Below are positions 27,701 through 36,576 of a DNA stretch of 64,000 nucleotides, in pieces. The DNA comes from Sphingomonadales bacterium (GTDB taxonomy: Bacteria; Bacteroidota; Bacteroidia; Chitinophagales; Chitinophagaceae). A program made the position numbers and the translations under genes. The notes under the pieces are model-generated. The model ran no database searches. It saw only the letters and a program-made list of their open reading frames with translations, and was not told the DNA's origin. The stretch lies in assembly GCA_016872155.1 (NCBI GenBank), contig VHBB01000006.1:1-64000 (forward strand), in the 5' to 3' direction. The number at the start of each line of letters is the position of its first letter. The first letter of the stretch is position 1.

Positions 27701-28074
27701 CTTCCGCCTACAGTAACGTTTTGCAATGCGGCGGCAGAGCTGAGCAGCTCAGCATTCAGCACAAAAGGATCGCCCAATTGCAAAAAGATATTTTCAAACT
27801 TATCTGCCTGGTGTCCTACATAACTCACCTCGATGGTGTAGGGACCACCCACCCGCATATTTTGGATGGTGTACTGGCCGCCAGAGCGGGTGATAGTGCT
27901 GTACTTGGTTCCTGAGGGCACGTGTACGGCTACGATGGAAGCACCGACAAGGGCTTCTTTGTTGTTGCTTTTTACATCACCGGTTAAAACTGCAGTTGTA
28001 ACCTGGGCAAGCAGTGATGAACCCGTCATCAGCGCTACAACAAACAAGAAGAGTATTCTCTTAAGCATATTCAT
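24718..28074 (-). CDS. TonB-dependent receptor with carboxypeptidase-like plug extension (Oar-like)
   Basis: A 1118-residue outer-membrane receptor. The signal peptide ends SLLAQ. Residues about 25-110 form a CarboxypepD_reg-like domain (GDVKSNNKEALVGASI, then PYTIEVSYVG), followed by a plug (about 120-240, VTVGGRRNSI, NNFTVDGSDFNNSFG, AVNAVTRSGTNTFTG) and a beta barrel ending FGLRYLFN with a terminal aromatic residue. The plug and barrel resemble the Oar group (roughly 1,000 residues, no obvious siderophore signature), associated in other bacteria with large cargo or surface proteins rather than iron chelates. I chose the ATG at 28074 over that at 28092 because it lies nearer the signal peptide. 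No SusD partner is adjacent, which argues against a glycan-uptake locus. Confidence 0.87.
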   Translation of the reverse strand: MNMLKRILFLFVVALMTGSSLLAQVTTAVLTGDVKSNNKEALVGASIVAVHVPSGTKYSTITRSGGQYTIQNMRVGGPYTIEVSYVGHQADKFENIFLQLGDPFVLNAELLSSAAALQNVTVGGRRNSILNAGRTGAVTNVGTRQINTLPTFSRSINELTRATPQANGPSIGGGNYRQNNFTVDGSDFNNSFGIGSNLPAGGAPISLDALDEISINITPFDIRQSGFIGSAVNAVTRSGTNTFTGSVYRYFRNEKQRGDQVEQTKFIRPVEEFNQYGFRMGGPIIKNKLFFFINYETENQPKSIQNFFAATAAAPYGSAPNIVRPTADSLNFISKFLLDNYGYVTGPFQGYVPNIERTKYLARIDWNINDKHRLNIRYSQVEGGEPFTPSTSLSGSNVNYTSNRTAATSLWFKNSNYFQGANLYSLAGELNSTWGKVANTFRATYTFQNDSRSTDSQIFPFVDILSNTGGVTGPAPYTSFGFEPFSFGNLRQVKTYSVINNLTWTTGKHNWTVGGQYELSETINGFQRFGTSFYVFNSWADFATSINPNPALRAKPRDFAITYSLSKNFAPAFSSFKFAQYSAYGQDEITVTKDFRLTLGLRVDLPTYPDVPQILTHPLVLKMNFDGGEKINTGNLPKNRLMWSPRMGFNWDLYGDRSLQIRGGTGIFTGRVPFVWIVSQSGDNGMIQVTQFWNGQANTPGPFNPDPAAYRPSTVPTAGTIVPGSLTALVEDFRNPQTWKSTLAIDTRLGKGIIGTIEAIFNKDMYTAIFRNPNMISPAALAVAGYPDRRPIYGATNQTRFINTLNNGIPQANASGAFNPVVLDNGTRGYYFSLTAKVEKQYSKGLAWSVAYTKSMAANLFDGGGDQPLSAWQGTPNVWGPNSQTLSHADYVIPDRVVAMISYRKEYFKNLATTISAFYNGGVNGRFSYVYDGVAPTGIVSDFNRDGINGNDLLYIPTATEVQQMLFVDNTVNGVVYNQAAQRALFERYIQQDKYLRAHRGQYAERNGAQLPWLNRLDVKIMQDLFTNIKGTKNCLQFSIDIFNAGNLIDPGWGKIKTINNSRPLAITNAVSLVPGGTTQPIYRFGSANGDILTKTFRDNVSVASTYSIQFGLRYLFN

Positions 28075-28159
28075 ATTGGTTTTCGGATGCAAAGAAAGGG
28101 AATATTCCCTAATTAAATATAGCGAAATATCTACAATATGATAGTTGAAAAGTAATGGG

Positions 28160-28276
28160 TTACAAGCGGATGGGCATTCCCAGACCTAGCCGGGCAAAGA
28201 AGGGTGTCGGGGGCTTAAAAGGGGTAATGAGTCCGAGATTCCGTCCCCCGAAAGGCAAGGGGTGTATAAATATTTT
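28160..28276 (-). other. possible small ORF or barrel-end remnant
   Basis: In the 207-base gap between tamB and the receptor, one minus-strand frame reads 38 residues between a TAG (28277-28279) and a TAA (28160-28162). It ends ARLGLGMPIRL, which resembles the last strand of an outer-membrane barrel. There is no ATG; the only candidate is a TTG. It may be debris from a lost porin gene or chance. Confidence 0.25.
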
Positions 28277-28299
28277 CTAAAGGTATGAAAATCAGCTAT

Positions 28300-31200
28300 T
28301 TAGTTCGCCTTCTTTTTTCTTTTTGCTCCGCCAAAGAAATCAGAGAGCTTATCGTACTCTCTTTTATACGACAAACTGGCACCGGCGCGGCGGGACCGGA
28401 CCACGCTGGCACTAGTGCTGGCGGTCAGAAAATCGGCATTGGTCCGGTAGAAAAAAGAGGCCCGGATGGTCCCGCTTGGGTTGATCAGCCACTCCATGGT
28501 CACGTCCGGAAGCAGCAAAATGCTTTGCTGCACGCTCGATTGAGCACCTTGTCCCAACGGGGCATCCATGCCCAAGCCGGTCGATATAATAAAGCGGTTA
28601 TCAAAAAAAGAGCGCCCGATCGAAAAGTTTACGTTGCTACTCAAATTCAACGTGGTGCTGTTCGAGGCCAGCAAGTTTCTATTATAAAGAGAGGTATTCA
28701 GGTTAATGCGGTACTTATCGCTTCGAAGCAAGTTGCTGAAAAGTTTGTTGATCTGATCGCTGAGCACAGAAAGTAATATACCCGATATTGTACTCACGTT
28801 AACGCCCGCCCCTGACAGACTTCCCCCTAGCTCGTTGGGGGCGAAACTATTGAACACGATCAGGTAGGTAACCTGTCTGTTCAGCTCATTGGTATTGTTC
28901 TGAAGCTGCCTGATCAGCAGCGTCAGCTCTGGGTTAACAGTGGCAATGCTATTGGGCGGAAAATCCAGCGAAAAAGCAATAGTGGGTTTAAATAATTTAT
29001 CGGTTAGCTTGGCAATAACGAATACATCACTTCTTGCATTGCTTATATCTGCCGTAAGATTAAGCGTGCTGGCCAACGGAGCAAAACTAACCCGTTCACT
29101 TTTGTAAACGGCCTCGAATTTTATATCAGCATCATACGGATCTCCATTCCACTCAATGTAGTTGGCGGCTCCCTTTCTGATCTCGAAGGGCTTTTTAAAA
29201 AAGGATTGAAAGGTAAACAGGTAACTCCCTTCTTCGATTCCCAGTCTGCCGCGAAGGGTTAGCGGCTCTGTGGTGCCGGAGCGTATCTTAAGCGTTCCGC
29301 TGCCCTTTCCCTTTATCTCGTCTCCGGTCAGCTCGTCGAGCACCACTTTAACTTGCACCAGCGGGTTGGCCGTTAGTTCCAGGTCAAACAGAATATTGTC
29401 TCCATTTCTTCTGTAATCTTCGCTTTCGATTTCTTTACCGAATTTTCGCTCTACCAAAAAATCGGCACTGCCGCTCTCTCGTCCCGTACCGGGCGGAAGC
29501 GTAACATAACTGCTGTCTTTTTCAGAGGCCGTTGCATTAAGGGTCATTACCATGTCGCTTTGCGGACCCCGCAGTTGCAACAGTGCAGTTCCCTTTACAT
29601 CGCCATAAAAAAGATCGTTATCCGATCTGTTGGTCTTGAGTAACTGTACCGGTCGATTTTCTTGATTCCCTCGCGTGCCGGGTTTGCGGGTCGACACATC
29701 GAGATCGAAAAAGAGATTATAGAACGATTCATGATCGATGCCGCCGGTTATGTAAATAGGATTTTTGGTGATGGTATCTCTGAGCACCAGTCCGTTGAGT
29801 TCAATGCGAGATGGGGTCAGTTCTATTTCTTTATCTTCTATTCGGTAGTAGCACTGGGTATAATTAACACGCAAGCCAGCATTACTTAGCAACCCCTTGC
29901 CGGTTACGGACGGCCGGTTCAGGTCGCCGCCGATGGTCACATCACCTGTTAAGAATCCGGTAATGTCGCTAAAGAGATCTCCTAAGAAACGCTCAAGTAG
30001 TTTAATGGGATATTGATTGGTATTTAAAGCAATCTTGCTTTGTTTGGCCATTGAATCTTGTAGGTAAAGCTGTACATCAAACGATAGTCGCTCTTGCTGA
30101 TTGATCGTACCTCCTTGCGCCAGCAGGGTTCTGGTGGGATGGTCATAGCTAAGTCGGGTACTGAGTTCGCCTATCGAATCATTATCTAATAGTAGTAAAC
30201 GAGTCGTAATCGGTTCGCTGCTTATATGCAGTGCGCCTACCGGATCTTCGATCAGGAGTTTTCCGGATACTACGCCTTCGAGCCGATTGTCCGGAAGTAA
30301 ATAGGGAGCAAAGTCGTTTAGATTAAGGTTCGACAGCTCAACACTAATCTTGTCTTTTTGGTCGGCCTCTCGAGCCAGCGTGCGAAGTCGTAACTGCTGG
30401 TCTCCTTCCGAGAGAAGCAGGCTTCCACTAACCGGTCGATTTTTTCTGAGTACCAATTCTCCCTCTTCGCCCAGAGTCCATAGTTTTCCGTTGATGGTAA
30501 AGTCCGAGGGGTCCCAGTGCAATGCAAAACCGTCTTCGAATGTGGTTACCAGCGCGTTTAGATTTAGTTTCTCTACACCAGTTCCTTTTCCAGATCGAAG
30601 TTGAATGCGCGATGAATCATGACTGGCCGTAAACGCAAGTGTTACCGGTGGAAGCGATACGGTGTCGTTGAGCATCACTCGAGAGACGCTTGCCTCTAGC
30701 TGTAACTGATCGTTGGCCGATGCACTGTTAACGGCAATTTGTTCGGCGCTGTATTGCTGATACCGCAGTTCGGGTATGGTAGCTTGCAACGAAAAGGTTC
30801 GTTCGGCCGGCACCCATAGGCCCGCGATGCTGCTATAATTAAGTCCTGACCATCCCGGAGCCAGTGCGGTCAAAAAGGGACCGGCCATTGAGGTTTGCAA
30901 CGAGAATTCTAATCGAGTAGCTGGTGATGGCTGCGGGGTAGTCGAAAACTGAGAGGGGTAATAGCGGGCCAAAAAATGTTGACCGATCAACCCCAGCTCG
31001 TCAAATCGGAACTGACCGGAAAGTCGTGCGTTGAATTCGTTGGAGCGAACCTCTATGTTCTTTTGCGCCGTAGAATTATTGATCGCTACAACCAGCGAGT
31101 CGAGCGGCAAGATCTCTTCTTGTACCGCAACGGCGGCATTGCGAAAGGCGAGGCTGCCTTCTAAAACATCTTTCGCTGCAAATTGTACACTCGATTCGAT

Positions 31201-33045
31201 TCGGCCAGACAATTGAATATCCTTTTCGGAAAGTCCCAGCTCTTTGAGCGACGCTTTTTCTATGCTTCCCGTTACTGTGATAGTATTGAACGAAGTGCCG
31301 GCATAAAATGAGGCTTCGAGCGGACCCGTTAACAGGTGTTTATCTTGTATACGGGTTTTAAGGCGAAACTGCCGCTCTTGCAAGGCGCCCTCTAGCCGAA
31401 TGTTTTGGTACGAGTAGTTGTTGTATTGTAGTGAAGCGATAGTGCCATCAAAACTCGAAACGGCATCCTGCCATTGAAAGCCTTTTCCTTGCAGCGTTCC
31501 TTCAAGGTCGATGCGTCCGAGTTGGGATTGTCCGCTTAGTGTGCCCAGATCGAATGAAGCTAACTCGAGTTTGCCCTGGTACTCCGGAGGTTTATTATCC
31601 AAAAGTCGAACCTGCAGTTGGGTGCCAATGGTTCCCAGACCGGTTTGCCAAGTACCCTTGGCGGTCAATTGCCGGCGTTGCCCGCTTAGCGAACCCTGAA
31701 AACGAAGGTAGCGTAGCTTCGACAGAGCTGCCAGCTTCTCTTTGTCTGCGCCGGGCATAAAAAAGACAAGATCTTCGTAAGAAGTATTCAGTCGTTTTGC
31801 TCGCAGCTCAAACGCTCTTTTTTCTTCACTATTTAAATTGCTGAGAAAAAGATCTCCTTGAAAAAAACTTTCACTGCCGGCTTTAAGAAAAATATTGGTA
31901 ATGTCGAGGTGATCCGGATCTCCCGTAATGCGGGCCTGAATTTGCACATCTTTGTTGAGCGAAGCAGCCCTGGGCAAAAAATAGGCAATGTCTCTACTGC
32001 TAATGCGCGATGCGATAACCTGTGCTTGCAGTTGCGCTCTTACAAAAGGGGCAGCAGCCGATGTTGGAAAGCGGAGTTTCACGTGCTGCTCTACCACACT
32101 ATTATTGGTCTGAAGAAAAAAACTGTCCAGCGCAATAAGACCCGGCATCAGCGCAAGGGTAGTTCGAAGTTTTTTAATGGCAAATCCACTTCGCTCTGCG
32201 GCGCTCAGCGTAAGGGTACTACGCAACGTGTCGTCTACAAGGTTAGTGTTGCTCAGTAAAAGATTCAACTCTTTTATGGCGGGTTGCCTGGCATCGAACA
32301 GGCCGGGTACCAACGGACGGCCCTGTTGCGTAGCAATAAATGTTCCACTTTTGATCTCTATTCGTCCCAGCTGCAGGTTGGGTTGATCAAGAAATTGAAA
32401 AAGATCCGAAGAGGCGCTTTCGGGTTTGGACGACTGCGTGGTTTTTAGTGGGGTGGGCCGATTTCCGACAAAACGATTCCAACGGATGGAAGGCTTTTCT
32501 ACATACAGCGATCGTATACGAATAGGGCCGCTACGCGTAGAAAGTTGATCGGCTTGCAGATCGAGTTGCCCTATGCTGGTTAATAAGGAGTTCCCTTCCC
32601 AGCGATCGATCTGCTCTACGCGTATGGAGCGAAGCGAGAGATGATGCAAATGCAGTGGGCTGGATTTTTTTGTGGGTCGGCTGCTATCGGTAGGTTCGCC
32701 ACTGAAATAGTCTAGCAAGAATTGATATCTCCAATTGCTGTCGGTGCGGTATAATCGTACGAGTGCATTTTCGATTTGCACGTGCGTCAGGTCAATGCTG
32801 TCCTTAACAAAGAACCAATCCGTAATACGTAGCTGAAGCTGTTGGGCAAATACGATAGTGTCTTGTTGGCGATCCATTACCAACAATCCGTTTAGTGAAA
32901 GGCGGTCGAGCAGCGAGAACGAAACCCGGTTAACCTCGACCCGGGTGGCTAGTTGGGTCGAGAGGCTGGCGGCTACTTTTTTTCCCAGCCAGCTTTGCAC
33001 CGCAGGGGTCTTAAGAAGTAAAAAAATACTGCAGAGCAACAGCAA
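28300..33045 (-). CDS. tamB: TamB/DUF490-family translocation and assembly protein
   Basis: A 1581-residue protein from the TTG at 33045. TamB-type proteins span the periplasm as a long beta-taco bridge from inner to outer membrane and serve lipid transport or barrel assembly with TamA/TamL. Seen here: an N-terminal hydrophobic anchor (LLLCSIFLLL), then more than a thousand residues of beta-rich repeats, then the C-terminal DUF490 region (ELTANPLVQVKVV through the GSLSGAGVN and SVLSDQINKLFSNLLR segments). The frame continues upstream to a TAA without any ATG or GTG; a CTG at 33090 would give a more typical charged start before the helix (KTAAKIVKWTALGI). Its usual partner tamL is 5.7 kb away, not adjacent. 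Confidence 0.88.
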   Translation of the reverse strand: MLLLCSIFLLLKTPAVQSWLGKKVAASLSTQLATRVEVNRVSFSLLDRLSLNGLLVMDRQQDTIVFAQQLQLRITDWFFVKDSIDLTHVQIENALVRLYRTDSNWRYQFLLDYFSGEPTDSSRPTKKSSPLHLHHLSLRSIRVEQIDRWEGNSLLTSIGQLDLQADQLSTRSGPIRIRSLYVEKPSIRWNRFVGNRPTPLKTTQSSKPESASSDLFQFLDQPNLQLGRIEIKSGTFIATQQGRPLVPGLFDARQPAIKELNLLLSNTNLVDDTLRSTLTLSAAERSGFAIKKLRTTLALMPGLIALDSFFLQTNNSVVEQHVKLRFPTSAAAPFVRAQLQAQVIASRISSRDIAYFLPRAASLNKDVQIQARITGDPDHLDITNIFLKAGSESFFQGDLFLSNLNSEEKRAFELRAKRLNTSYEDLVFFMPGADKEKLAALSKLRYLRFQGSLSGQRRQLTAKGTWQTGLGTIGTQLQVRLLDNKPPEYQGKLELASFDLGTLSGQSQLGRIDLEGTLQGKGFQWQDAVSSFDGTIASLQYNNYSYQNIRLEGALQERQFRLKTRIQDKHLLTGPLEASFYAGTSFNTITVTGSIEKASLKELGLSEKDIQLSGRIESSVQFAAKDVLEGSLAFRNAAVAVQEEILPLDSLVVAINNSTAQKNIEVRSNEFNARLSGQFRFDELGLIGQHFLARYYPSQFSTTPQPSPATRLEFSLQTSMAGPFLTALAPGWSGLNYSSIAGLWVPAERTFSLQATIPELRYQQYSAEQIAVNSASANDQLQLEASVSRVMLNDTVSLPPVTLAFTASHDSSRIQLRSGKGTGVEKLNLNALVTTFEDGFALHWDPSDFTINGKLWTLGEEGELVLRKNRPVSGSLLLSEGDQQLRLRTLAREADQKDKISVELSNLNLNDFAPYLLPDNRLEGVVSGKLLIEDPVGALHISSEPITTRLLLLDNDSIGELSTRLSYDHPTRTLLAQGGTINQQERLSFDVQLYLQDSMAKQSKIALNTNQYPIKLLERFLGDLFSDITGFLTGDVTIGGDLNRPSVTGKGLLSNAGLRVNYTQCYYRIEDKEIELTPSRIELNGLVLRDTITKNPIYITGGIDHESFYNLFFDLDVSTRKPGTRGNQENRPVQLLKTNRSDNDLFYGDVKGTALLQLRGPQSDMVMTLNATASEKDSSYVTLPPGTGRESGSADFLVERKFGKEIESEDYRRNGDNILFDLELTANPLVQVKVVLDELTGDEIKGKGSGTLKIRSGTTEPLTLRGRLGIEEGSYLFTFQSFFKKPFEIRKGAANYIEWNGDPYDADIKFEAVYKSERVSFAPLASTLNLTADISNARSDVFVIAKLTDKLFKPTIAFSLDFPPNSIATVNPELTLLIRQLQNNTNELNRQVTYLIVFNSFAPNELGGSLSGAGVNVSTISGILLSVLSDQINKLFSNLLRSDKYRINLNTSLYNRNLLASNSTTLNLSSNVNFSIGRSFFDNRFIISTGLGMDAPLGQGAQSSVQQSILLLPDVTMEWLINPSGTIRASFFYRTNADFLTASTSASVVRSRRAGASLSYKREYDKLSDFFGGAKRKKKAN

Positions 33046-33161
33046 GATGCCTAGCGCTGTCCACTTTACTATTTTCGCTGCTGTTTTCAGAAAATTCCGT
33101 TGTTTGTAAAATTAATGAAACAGCCCCAGTAAGATTGGTTAAATTGCTCAAAATCGCTACT

Positions 33162-34214
33162 ATGAGATCGTTGCTAACGCTGACTCTTCTATTCAGTTGG
33201 GTTTGGGTAGGGGCTCAGCCCACTTCTACATCCTCCACCGCGGGTCCTCACTATGTGTTAGTCATTCACGGGGGCGCAGGCACCATTAGCAAAAACCAGT
33301 TAACACCGGCGCTCGAAAAACGGTATCACGATGCGCTTAACAAAGCCTTGCAGACCGGCGCTGCTATTTTGGAAAAAGGGGGGCATGCGATCGATGCTGT
33401 AGAGGCAGCCGTGCGTGTGCTCGAAGATGAACCATTGTTCAACGCAGGCAAGGGCGCCGTATTTACCGCCGAAGGAATTAACGAGTTAGATGCGGCCATT
33501 ATGGAAGGGGCTACTTTAAAGGCCGGTTCCGTTGCGGGTGTAAGGACCGTTCGCAATCCTATATCGGCCGCCCGTGCGGTAATGGATCGATCCGAGCATG
33601 TGTTGCTAACCGGTCGCGGTGCCGAGACCTTTGCAAAAGAGCAGGGATTAGAGATCGTAGATCCCTCGTATTTTTATACACCCGAACGATGGGAGTCGCT
33701 GCAGCGAGCAAGGAAAAGAGATTCGATCGAAGCGCAAGGCGCACCCAGCCACAGTGCCTCTGCCAGTCAGGAAAAACGCAAGAGCCGTTATGGAACCGTA
33801 GGTGCCGTTGCGCTCGATGCGCAGGGGCATCTGGCCGCCGCGACCAGTACTGGCGGCATGACCAATAAAAAATGGGGTCGGGTAGGAGACGCTCCGATTA
33901 TTGGCAGCGGTACCTATGCCAACGATAATACGGTGGCTATTAGCTGTACGGGTTGGGGAGAGTATTTCTTGCGTTTGGTAATGGCAAAATCGATCAGTGA
34001 CCGCATGGAGTTTGGTCAGCAAAGCCTGCCACAAGCCGCCGACGAAATGGTCATGCGGCAATTGCCGGCACTGGGCGGCGACGGCGGCTTGATCGCTGTC
34101 GATAAAAAAGGAAATATAGCTATGCCTTTTTGCACTGAGGGGATGTACCGAGGCTACATAAAAAAAGAAAAGACGAGCGGCTCGTTGCAAAAAGCAACTT
34201 TCATCTTTAAGTAA
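33162..34214 (+). CDS. isoaspartyl peptidase/L-asparaginase (Ntn hydrolase)
   Basis: A 350-residue plant-type asparaginase. A signal peptide (ending VGAQ, start at 33162) puts it in the periplasm or outside. HGGAG at 36-40 begins the alpha subunit, and T212 of GTVGAV is the self-cleaving nucleophile; the STGGMTNKKWGRVGDAPIIGSGTYA stretch holds the substrate and turn residues. Such enzymes remove isoaspartate from dipeptides and hydrolyse asparagine. Compared with cytoplasmic relatives the alpha-beta junction (about 180-208) is a longer charged linker. It is divergent from tamB, with 72 bases between the open frames. Confidence 0.9.
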   Translation: MRSLLTLTLLFSWVWVGAQPTSTSSTAGPHYVLVIHGGAGTISKNQLTPALEKRYHDALNKALQTGAAILEKGGHAIDAVEAAVRVLEDEPLFNAGKGAVFTAEGINELDAAIMEGATLKAGSVAGVRTVRNPISAARAVMDRSEHVLLTGRGAETFAKEQGLEIVDPSYFYTPERWESLQRARKRDSIEAQGAPSHSASASQEKRKSRYGTVGAVALDAQGHLAAATSTGGMTNKKWGRVGDAPIIGSGTYANDNTVAISCTGWGEYFLRLVMAKSISDRMEFGQQSLPQAADEMVMRQLPALGGDGGLIAVDKKGNIAMPFCTEGMYRGYIKKEKTSGSLQKATFIFK

Positions 34215-34222
34215 GCGGGCGC

Positions 34223-35785
34223 TTAGAATTTATGCCCCAGCGTAACCACTAGCCTGCTTCCGCGAGACAATAGACTGGCTCCTGTTGCGGCTTGTTGTGA
34301 AAGCCGGTAAGCATAGTGCGTGTCATTGCCGGATGTGTGTACAAAGGTCAGATCAATAAAATTGCCTTTGTTTCGGTAGCCTAGTCCGCCACTCAGTTGC
34401 AAGCGACGTCCGGCAGGGGCATAGTTTTCTCTGTAGGGGTTACCCAACAGGGCCAGTCCCAGCCTTGTCATTAGCGTGGTGAACTTTAATTCGCCTCCCA
34501 CGCGCAGGTTGAATGCGCTTCGAAACGAATCGTCGATGGTGTTATTGAGTTGCTTAAAGTAAGTGCGCGTCTCTTCGCTATTGTCCATCTCGGGGTCTAT
34601 GCGAAAAGAAGAGGCGCTGTAATTGACATACTCCAAGTCTGCGGTTAGGAATCCCTTTTGTCGGGTAATGTCTTCGGTCTCGTTGATTACATACGATCCG
34701 CTGATCAAAAAGCGGTAGGGCGTAAAATGAAAATAAGAGAATTGGGCATCTTCTCCATTGGTAAAAAGAGAGGAAGATTGTGTTTGTATCCCTTTGTAGT
34801 TTTCGGTGTCGGTGGTTATGGAGGCAGAGTAGATATCGGTTAGCCGCAGCCAGGTTGGGGTATGAAAGGCCACTCCGAATCGCCAAAAGGGTGCCGGTCG
34901 GTAAATGAGTCCCAATTTTAGATTAAGCCCGTTTCCATTGGTCTCGAGCCGCTGCTCGTAGGTGGCATAGTCGAAGTTGTTAAGATCTTGGGTCGCATCA
35001 GCTTCTGTAAAGGTCGACGTACGATCATAGAAAATAAAGGGGATGCCCAGTGTAAACCCCACATAAAGTTTTTCGTTGAACGATCCGCCGTAACCCAGTG
35101 CCAGCTCGTTGACCGAACCGCGACTCACCACCTTATTTTCTTGCAAGAGGCCGGTCGAGGGGTTGGCCCTGGTCTTATAACGAAAGTTGCCAGCGATGCC
35201 TCCGCCCACTGTATCGATCCAGTAGGTATTAAAGGCAAGGCTGCTGCCAAAGGGAAAATTTTGGGCCACCTGATTGGCATCTCCGATCGATCCTACTTCT
35301 TCTAAAAACCGCTGCGCATACGAATGCCGAGTATTAAGACCCCGATACAGCAGGTTGTTACTAAAACTTGCGGTTTGATTAAGGGCAATGGCAAAGGCTC
35401 CCGTTCTTTTTTGCTCGGCTTTTTTTCCAAGCCCATGCTCGTAAAATTGGGTTCCGGTTACTACCCCGGTGGTGCCGAGTCCGATCTGACCGCGTTGTTC
35501 GCTTTCCGTTCTGCCCAGGTACGTGCTTTTGTTGCGGAGTTGTTGATAGGTAGGAGAGAGTACCAGATCTCCGGTCTTGTAAAATCCAAGTCCGGCCGGA
35601 TTGACAAAAAGTGCCGAGAGATCGCCTCCCAGCGAAGCCATGGCGCCTCCAATGGCTTGCTGACGAGCCGTTCCATTGGGTTGGGTCCAGCTGTAGCGAA
35701 GTGCATCATCGGGTTCTTGCGCATTGGCTATAAGGGCAAACAATGAACAAAAAAGTGGTAAGGTGTATTGGCGAAATAGCGACAT
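34223..35785 (-). CDS. outer-membrane FadL/OmpP1-type transport protein
   Basis: A 520-residue barrel. A signal peptide (ending ANAQ) precedes GGAMASLGGDLSALFVNPAGLGF at about 50-70, the GD-x-x-A-x-x-NPAGL signature of the FadL/OmpP1 family that carries hydrophobic compounds such as fatty acids or aromatics. The final strand LSRGSRLVVTLGHKF ends in phenylalanine, the usual recognition residue for barrel insertion. It lies 30 bases after the lipoprotein gene on the same strand, and probably shares its transcript. It converges on the asparaginase gene with an 8-base gap. The ligand is unknown. Confidence 0.87.
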   Translation of the reverse strand: MSLFRQYTLPLFCSLFALIANAQEPDDALRYSWTQPNGTARQQAIGGAMASLGGDLSALFVNPAGLGFYKTGDLVLSPTYQQLRNKSTYLGRTESEQRGQIGLGTTGVVTGTQFYEHGLGKKAEQKRTGAFAIALNQTASFSNNLLYRGLNTRHSYAQRFLEEVGSIGDANQVAQNFPFGSSLAFNTYWIDTVGGGIAGNFRYKTRANPSTGLLQENKVVSRGSVNELALGYGGSFNEKLYVGFTLGIPFIFYDRTSTFTEADATQDLNNFDYATYEQRLETNGNGLNLKLGLIYRPAPFWRFGVAFHTPTWLRLTDIYSASITTDTENYKGIQTQSSSLFTNGEDAQFSYFHFTPYRFLISGSYVINETEDITRQKGFLTADLEYVNYSASSFRIDPEMDNSEETRTYFKQLNNTIDDSFRSAFNLRVGGELKFTTLMTRLGLALLGNPYRENYAPAGRRLQLSGGLGYRNKGNFIDLTFVHTSGNDTHYAYRLSQQAATGASLLSRGSRLVVTLGHKF

Positions 35786-35815
35786 GGTGAATTGGTATAA
35801 AAATTCCGAAGCCTG

Positions 35816-36466
35816 TTAAAATCTTCTTACCGGAGCACTGCTGCCAGAAGAAGAACTCGATGAGTTGCCAGGTGTAGGAGACGAAACGGGCGATCCACCC
35901 GAAACACCGCCGGCATTACCGCTGCCAAAGGCTTCTCGCAGTGCATTGCCCCTACTGCCCGTAGTAGCGCTTCGTTGAGTACCAAAGGGAACATAGTTGC
36001 TGCGCGTGCTGCTGTTTTGTTGTAGCTGCTTAAGATTGACGGGGGACTGTTGATAGCTGCCCAAGTTGTAGATACGCGGGCGCGTATAAATGTTTTTTAC
36101 AGGCGCTGTCGAAAAGGCCACCGGAAAAAAGTAAGGGTTGTAAAAATAGTTCCAAGAGGTAAAAGGGTTCAATGCGGGTGCAAAGAACTGGTTGTAGCCA
36201 ATGGACCAACGCTCGAAGGTATACCAGTCATCCAGATCATTCCATTGGTTACGGTTGCGAACACGCATGCGCAAGAAGCGATCTTCGGGATCTTCTTCGT
36301 AATAGCGAACCCGTCTTGTTTCTTCTCGTTGCACCCGAACATATTCGGCTTCGGGTCTGGCCGGAGAGTAGTACACATCGTCCGGTGTCTGACCTGTTTT
36401 ATAAGCGGTGCTGCAGCCGGCCAGCAGCAGTACGATCGACAAGGATAGAAGCAAGGTTGTTTTCAT
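35816..36466 (-). CDS. lipoprotein of unknown function, Ser/Gly-rich C-terminus
   Basis: A 216-residue protein from the ATG at 36466. The N-terminus (LLLAGC, C18) is a lipobox. Residues about 40-80 are rich in charged residues with repeated RV/EE pairs; 85-150 are aromatic (YFYNPYFFPVAF); 155-216 are Ser, Gly and Asn rich. No known domain is recognised. It lies directly before the FadL-type porin gene on the same strand, so a partner role at the outer membrane is a guess. The proS gene is divergent. Family membership is unknown; similar tails appear in many Bacteroidota lipoproteins. Confidence 0.75.
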   Translation of the reverse strand: MKTTLLLSLSIVLLLAGCSTAYKTGQTPDDVYYSPARPEAEYVRVQREETRRVRYYEEDPEDRFLRMRVRNRNQWNDLDDWYTFERWSIGYNQFFAPALNPFTSWNYFYNPYFFPVAFSTAPVKNIYTRPRIYNLGSYQQSPVNLKQLQQNSSTRSNYVPFGTQRSATTGSRGNALREAFGSGNAGGVSGGSPVSSPTPGNSSSSSSGSSAPVRRF

Positions 36467-36576
36467 AGCCGAAGTGGTTAATTTTGTATTCCTCAGCAAA
36501 GTTCGGCATCTTGCGGGGATATCGCAGGTCGGGCTGTTAAAAAAAAGGTAAACCCGGCCAGACCAACCACACGTCT

